Of a stretch of DNA of 64,000 nt, positions 60,681 to 64,000 are shown piece by piece. Every line of letters starts with the position of its first letter. The stretch's first letter is position 1. The stretch comes from Lutibacter sp. A64 (GTDB lineage Bacteria; Bacteroidota; Bacteroidia; Flavobacteriales; Flavobacteriaceae), in the NCBI RefSeq assembly GCF_022429565.1, contig NZ_CP092487.1, positions 1,754,001 to 1,818,000 of the forward strand, read 5' to 3'. The translations under genes were made by a program, and so were the position numbers. The notes beneath the pieces are model-generated. The model was not told the origin of the DNA, searched no databases, and was given only the letters and a program-made list of their open reading frames with translations.

Positions 60681-63596
60681 ATGAAAAAAGAAAAAACAAA
60701 TCAAAAATTTCCTAAAGGAGCAGAATGGCGAAAGTGGGATTTACACGTACATAGTCCTTATACTTTTATGAATCGTTATTCATCCACAGATGAAGAATTT
60801 ATTAAAAAAATTCAAGATGAAGACATTTCAGTTATTGGTATAACTAATTATTTCAAATTCTCTGATGAAGAATTTAATTTAATTACTAAATTAAGAAGTG
60901 TCAGTGTTCAAGCATTTTTAAACCTTGAATTACGTTTAGATTACCAAAATAAGGATGATGATTGTTTAGACTTACATATTATTTTTTCTGAAACTGTTGA
61001 AAAAACAGATATTCAAAAATTTTTACAAAACTTAACGGTCAATGTCGAAGGGAAAGACAAAAAAGCAGACGATTTAGCTACTTCAGATGATTTTAAAAAA
61101 GCAGTTGTAAATTTTGATAAATTAATTGATGAATTAAATCAAGAGTCATTAAACCTTAAAGGAAAGTATTTAGTTGGGTTTTTATCGAGAGGAAAAGGAA
61201 ATGCCCGTAGTAGTTCTAACTTTGAAAAAATAACTTCCAAAACATCATTTTTAATTCATTCAACAGATAATCCTAAAAATATAAATGATGATAGACTTTT
61301 TTGGCTTAAATATGAAAAGCCTCTTTTTCAAAATAGCGATGCACATAGTCTTCAATCAATTGGGAGTAAAAACACTTGGGTAAAAGCAGATTCAACTTTT
61401 GATGGTCTTAAACAAGTTCTAAATGAGCCTGAAGAAAGGATTTATATTGGCGAATCACCATCTATAAAGAAAAGAGTATTGACTAATAAAACAAAGTATA
61501 TTAAAAGCCTATCAGTAAAATCTATCCCAAGTTATAGCGGAGGATATGGAAAATGGTTTTCAAATGTAAATATTCCTTTAAATCCAGAGCTTGTAGCAAT
61601 TATTGGAAACAAAGGGAGTGGTAAAAGTGCTATGGCGGATATTATTGGTTTATGTGGGAATGCAAAAATTAGAGTTGATGACTTCTCTTTTTTGAATAGG
61701 AAGAAATTTAGGTCTGGAGGAGATAGAATCGCAAAAAACTTTGAAGCTAATTTGTTATGGGAAAGTGGTACATCTAAAACAAAAACATTAGATAGTAATA
61801 TTGGAGAAGAAATCCAAATGGTAAAATATCTACCTCAAGGGTATTTTGAAAGATTAACGAATGAAATTTCATCTGTTGAAGAATTTCAAGAAGAAATTGA
61901 GAATGTTGTATTTACGCATATTAATAGTGATGACAGAGGTGACTTCACTTCTTTTGACGAATTAATTAGACACAAAAAAAATATTTCTAATCAAGAAATC
62001 AACCTAATTAAACAAGAATTAAAACCCATTAATGAAGAAATTATTAACCTCGAAAAAAAGAGAAATGCTAAATACAAAGAAAAAATTAAAAATAGTATTA
62101 GATTAAAAAAGGATGAGCTAAAAGCCCTTAATGAGCCAAAAGCTGTTTCTAATCCTGATACTGATCCTAAAAATGTTTCTCAAAATAAAGTCATTCTTGA
62201 TGCTATAGAAAAAATAGATGAGAAAATTCAAAAAATATCAGAATCCATTCAGAAAAAAATAGAACTTAAAAAAGAACTTATTACTGAACTTGATGAAATA
62301 AAAACAATAAAAGAAGATTTTGAGTTTAAGAAAAGAGAGTATGATGATTTCAAGGTTCAAAAAGAAACCATTTTAACAAAGTATAAATTAGTATTTGATG
62401 ACATTTTTGAATTCAAATTAAACCTAAAAAGTATTAATGACTTAATAAAGAAAAAGAAAAAAGAATTATTAATTGTTAAGACTGATTTGGGTGATGAAAC
62501 TAGTAAAGATCCTAACTTTAATTCATTAGAAACTCAATTAGAAATATTAAACAAGGAGCTTAAAATTGAGCAAAACAAATTAGATGGACCTCAAAAAGCT
62601 TATCAATTATACCTTACAAAAAAGAAAGAATGGGAGAAACAAAAAGCTCTAATTATTGGTGCTGATGATAAGTTAAATACTTTAAAATTCTTTGAAAAAG
62701 AACTGAAATTTTTAACAAATGATTTATCAAGTAAACTTGATGAATTAAAAGATAAAAGGAATCAAATTGCGAAGAGGATTTTTGATAAAAAACAAGCAAT
62801 TATATCCATCTATAAAAAAATTAAGTCTGATATTGATTCTATTATAAAAGATAATTCAAGTTTAGTTAATGATTATAAGATTAACATTAATGCTGCTTTG
62901 ACTTTAAAATTAGGGTTTAATGATAAATTCTTTAATTTTATTAACCAGAATGTAATAGGTACATTTTACAATAAAGAGAATGGACAACAACAATTAAATC
63001 AAATTTCGAATGGTCTTGATTTTGATAAAAAAGATGAGGTAATTAGTTTTCTTGATAGTTTGGTTGATGCAATTTCTTTTGATAAAAGAGATTCTCAAAA
63101 CAATGCTGAAAGGTACATAAATGAACAATTGAAAGAACCTGAGGAGTTTTATGACTACTTATTTTCATTAGATTTTTTAGATTACAATTATCAATTGAAA
63201 CAGGGTGATAAAACTTTAGAACAATTATCTCCTGGAGAGAAAGGTGCATTATTACTTGTCTTCTACTTACTCTTAGATAAAGAAGATATTCCTTTAATTA
63301 TCGATCAACCTGAAGATAACTTGGACAATCATAGTGTTGCAAATATTTTAGTGCCATTTATTCGAATAGCAAAAAAGAATCGTCAAATTATTATGGTTAC
63401 ACATAATCCTAATTTAGCCGTTGTTTCAGATGCAGAACAAGTAATTTACGTGAATTTAGATAAAGAAAACAACCATCAATTTGAAACTATTTCTGGAAGT
63501 ATAGAGGATAGAACTATTAATGAAAGTATTGTTAAGGTTCTTGAGGGAGCTATGCCTGCATTTAATAAACGTAAACAAAAATATTATGAACATTAA
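60681..63596 (+). CDS. PHP-domain/SMC-like ATPase embedded in the type I R-M operon (TrlF-like)
   Basis: 971 residues, 12 bp after hsdS. The N-terminus has a PHP metal motif DLHVHSPYTF (His22, His24), and QNSDAHSLQSIG near residue 217 is a further PHP metal motif. From about 300 comes a SMC/Rad50-like ATPase: Walker A IIGNKGSGKSAM (about 308), Q-loop-like LPQGYFERLTNE, a long Lys/Glu coiled coil (about 430-740), signature QLSPGEKGALLL (about 848), Walker B IPLIIDQPEDNLD and H-loop VTHNPN. I see no zinc-hook CxxC. Related proteins are labelled TrlF-family AAA-like ATPases in databases; their role is not established to my knowledge. Position between hsdS and hsdR suggests a defence role. Confidence 0.8.
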   Translation: MKKEKTNQKFPKGAEWRKWDLHVHSPYTFMNRYSSTDEEFIKKIQDEDISVIGITNYFKFSDEEFNLITKLRSVSVQAFLNLELRLDYQNKDDDCLDLHIIFSETVEKTDIQKFLQNLTVNVEGKDKKADDLATSDDFKKAVVNFDKLIDELNQESLNLKGKYLVGFLSRGKGNARSSSNFEKITSKTSFLIHSTDNPKNINDDRLFWLKYEKPLFQNSDAHSLQSIGSKNTWVKADSTFDGLKQVLNEPEERIYIGESPSIKKRVLTNKTKYIKSLSVKSIPSYSGGYGKWFSNVNIPLNPELVAIIGNKGSGKSAMADIIGLCGNAKIRVDDFSFLNRKKFRSGGDRIAKNFEANLLWESGTSKTKTLDSNIGEEIQMVKYLPQGYFERLTNEISSVEEFQEEIENVVFTHINSDDRGDFTSFDELIRHKKNISNQEINLIKQELKPINEEIINLEKKRNAKYKEKIKNSIRLKKDELKALNEPKAVSNPDTDPKNVSQNKVILDAIEKIDEKIQKISESIQKKIELKKELITELDEIKTIKEDFEFKKREYDDFKVQKETILTKYKLVFDDIFEFKLNLKSINDLIKKKKKELLIVKTDLGDETSKDPNFNSLETQLEILNKELKIEQNKLDGPQKAYQLYLTKKKEWEKQKALIIGADDKLNTLKFFEKELKFLTNDLSSKLDELKDKRNQIAKRIFDKKQAIISIYKKIKSDIDSIIKDNSSLVNDYKININAALTLKLGFNDKFFNFINQNVIGTFYNKENGQQQLNQISNGLDFDKKDEVISFLDSLVDAISFDKRDSQNNAERYINEQLKEPEEFYDYLFSLDFLDYNYQLKQGDKTLEQLSPGEKGALLLVFYLLLDKEDIPLIIDQPEDNLDNHSVANILVPFIRIAKKNRQIIMVTHNPNLAVVSDAEQVIYVNLDKENNHQFETISGSIEDRTINESIVKVLEGAMPAFNKRKQKYYEH

Positions 63597-63878
63597 TCAC
63601 AAACAATCATTCTTGCTTTACGAGATTTGGATGCTTTAGTTGTAGTAGGAGTACTAGAAAAGGTTGGAGAAAAACGAGGTACTTTTTATAAATTGGCGAA
63701 TTAGTGGCGGAAATGGCGGATAAATGGCGGAAAACATTGTTTCAAATGCATCATTATTGATTCAATAGACTCCTTTGAGATGTCAAAACAAGCAAATTGG
63801 TAACCAAGTAAGTAACAAAGTTGGTAACCATCACAGTAACCAAGATAAAATTAAATGTAATAGATTTGTAAAACAACT
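63597..63878 (+). pseudogene. Decayed remnants of an ATP-binding/winged-helix gene
   Basis: In one frame from 63597 the sequence reads ALRDLDALVVVGVLEKVGEKRGTFYKLAN*, which is like the C-terminal winged helix of Fic- or AlbA/AAA_4-type proteins but has no start. Next come GGCGGA repeats (MADKWRKTLFQ in another frame) and a GNQVSNKVGNHHSNQDK-like linker typical of AAA_4 proteins. The pieces are in different frames with stops between, so this looks like a gene destroyed by deletion and shift. Confidence 0.5.
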
Positions 63879-64000
63879 ATGAAATTTACAGAATATCAAT
63901 TAGAAAAGGCATTTATAGAATTACTAGAGGTACAAGAAATACCACACGTAAACGGTAAAGAAATTGTACGTGCTGAAAATGAAGTGTTAATTAAAAACGA
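63879..64000 (+). CDS. hsdR: Type I restriction endonuclease R subunit, N-terminal fragment (continues beyond window)
   Basis: ATG at 63879; the first 40 residues MKFTEYQLEKAFIELLEVQEIPHVNGKEIVRAENEVLIKN are the typical start of HsdR proteins of this phylum, and the order after hsdM-hsdS fits. The endonuclease and helicase domains are outside the window. Confidence 0.85.
   Translation, partial: MKFTEYQLEKAFIELLEVQEIPHVNGKEIVRAENEVLIKN

Larger units (their letters stand above)
52100..64000. mobile_element. Integrative element / genomic island at tRNA-Arg (right end beyond window)
   Basis: After the tRNA come a tyrosine recombinase, an RteC-family protein, an excisionase-like HTH protein, replication-type genes and a type I restriction-modification cargo, all on the plus strand, with repeat arrays between. 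This is the usual layout of Bacteroidota integrative elements. No relaxase or conjugation genes and no second copy of the tRNA 3' end are in the window, so transfer type and full size are unknown. Confidence 0.7.

Noticed and set aside
60681-63596. RloC/PrrC-type anticodon nuclease
   Set aside because: Gene position fits, but the N-terminal domain shows PHP motifs, and there is no zinc-hook CxxC in the coiled coil and no recognisable anticodon-nuclease triad.
52108-64000. Relaxase, conjugation genes or the second attachment site of the island
   Set aside because: None was found in this part; the element continues beyond the window, so absence cannot be concluded for the whole.

Overview
The window reads as chromosomal DNA of a flavobacterium (phylum Bacteroidota, probably family Flavobacteriaceae). 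The sequence is AT-rich. Recognisable promoters are of the Bacteroidota TAnnTTTG type, and intergenic regions are full of AT-rich hairpins. The gene content also fits: a type IX secretion sorting domain, an alpha-2-macroglobulin with a TonB-plug-like segment, a BlaI/BlaR1-type pair with plug-like repeats, tandem DUF368 proteins, a pyrR-pyrB-rnz cluster and an RteC-family protein. No rRNA gene or CRISPR array was seen. Species cannot be fixed from the sequence alone.

Region 1 to 21 kb is core chromosome: the 3' part of an alpha-2-macroglobulin gene, a GH20 hexosaminidase, a LEA-type lipoprotein, kdsA (Kdo synthesis), a B12-dependent ribonucleotide reductase, a saccharopine/alanine dehydrogenase-like enzyme, the tmRNA gene, an NhaC antiporter and a PBP4-type carboxypeptidase. 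From 17.3 to 21.1 kb lies a tight four-gene operon that looks like muropeptide recycling: LD-carboxypeptidase, dipeptide epimerase, a PLP enzyme of the AOS family and an amidase. It ends at a strong terminator. An apparently intact IS256-family element follows.

Region 22 to 52 kb is also core. It holds DUF349, aroE and two DUF368 membrane proteins (probable undecaprenyl-phosphate translocases), then pyrR-pyrB and rnz, a fabH-type synthase, an S9 peptidase, htpG, a NUDIX gene followed by an RluA-type pseudouridine synthase with no ATG, GTG or TTG start, an S1/P1 nuclease, a cation/calcium exchanger and a blaI-blaR1-like pair under a 36-bp perfect palindrome. A tRNA-Arg(ACG) gene ends this part.

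Region 52.1 kb to the window end looks like an integrative element or genomic island next to the tRNA-Arg. It carries GGTCAACA iterons, a tyrosine recombinase of the Bacteroidota type, an RteC-family protein, an excisionase-like HTH protein, a replication-initiator-like protein and a DnaC-like ATPase. The ATPase gene holds an in-frame AGTCTT-type repeat array, and a related array lies 500 bp further on between two copies of a ~90-bp direct repeat. The cargo is a type I restriction-modification locus, hsdM-hsdS-(PHP/SMC-like ATPase)-hsdR. The PHP/ATPase gene inside it is the best candidate for a less-described defence component. The opposite end of the island and most of hsdR are outside the window.

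A recurrent theme is a family of short palindromic repeats (cores CCTGAGCTTGTCGAAGG, CCTGAACTTGTTTCAGG, CTTCGACTCCGCTCAG). These occur both between genes and in frame inside genes (alpha-2-macroglobulin, HsdM, HsdS), where they add peptides such as HPELVEGS and HPELVSGS. Positions and residue numbers were worked out by eye from the sequence; product names rest on motif recognition, not on database searches.
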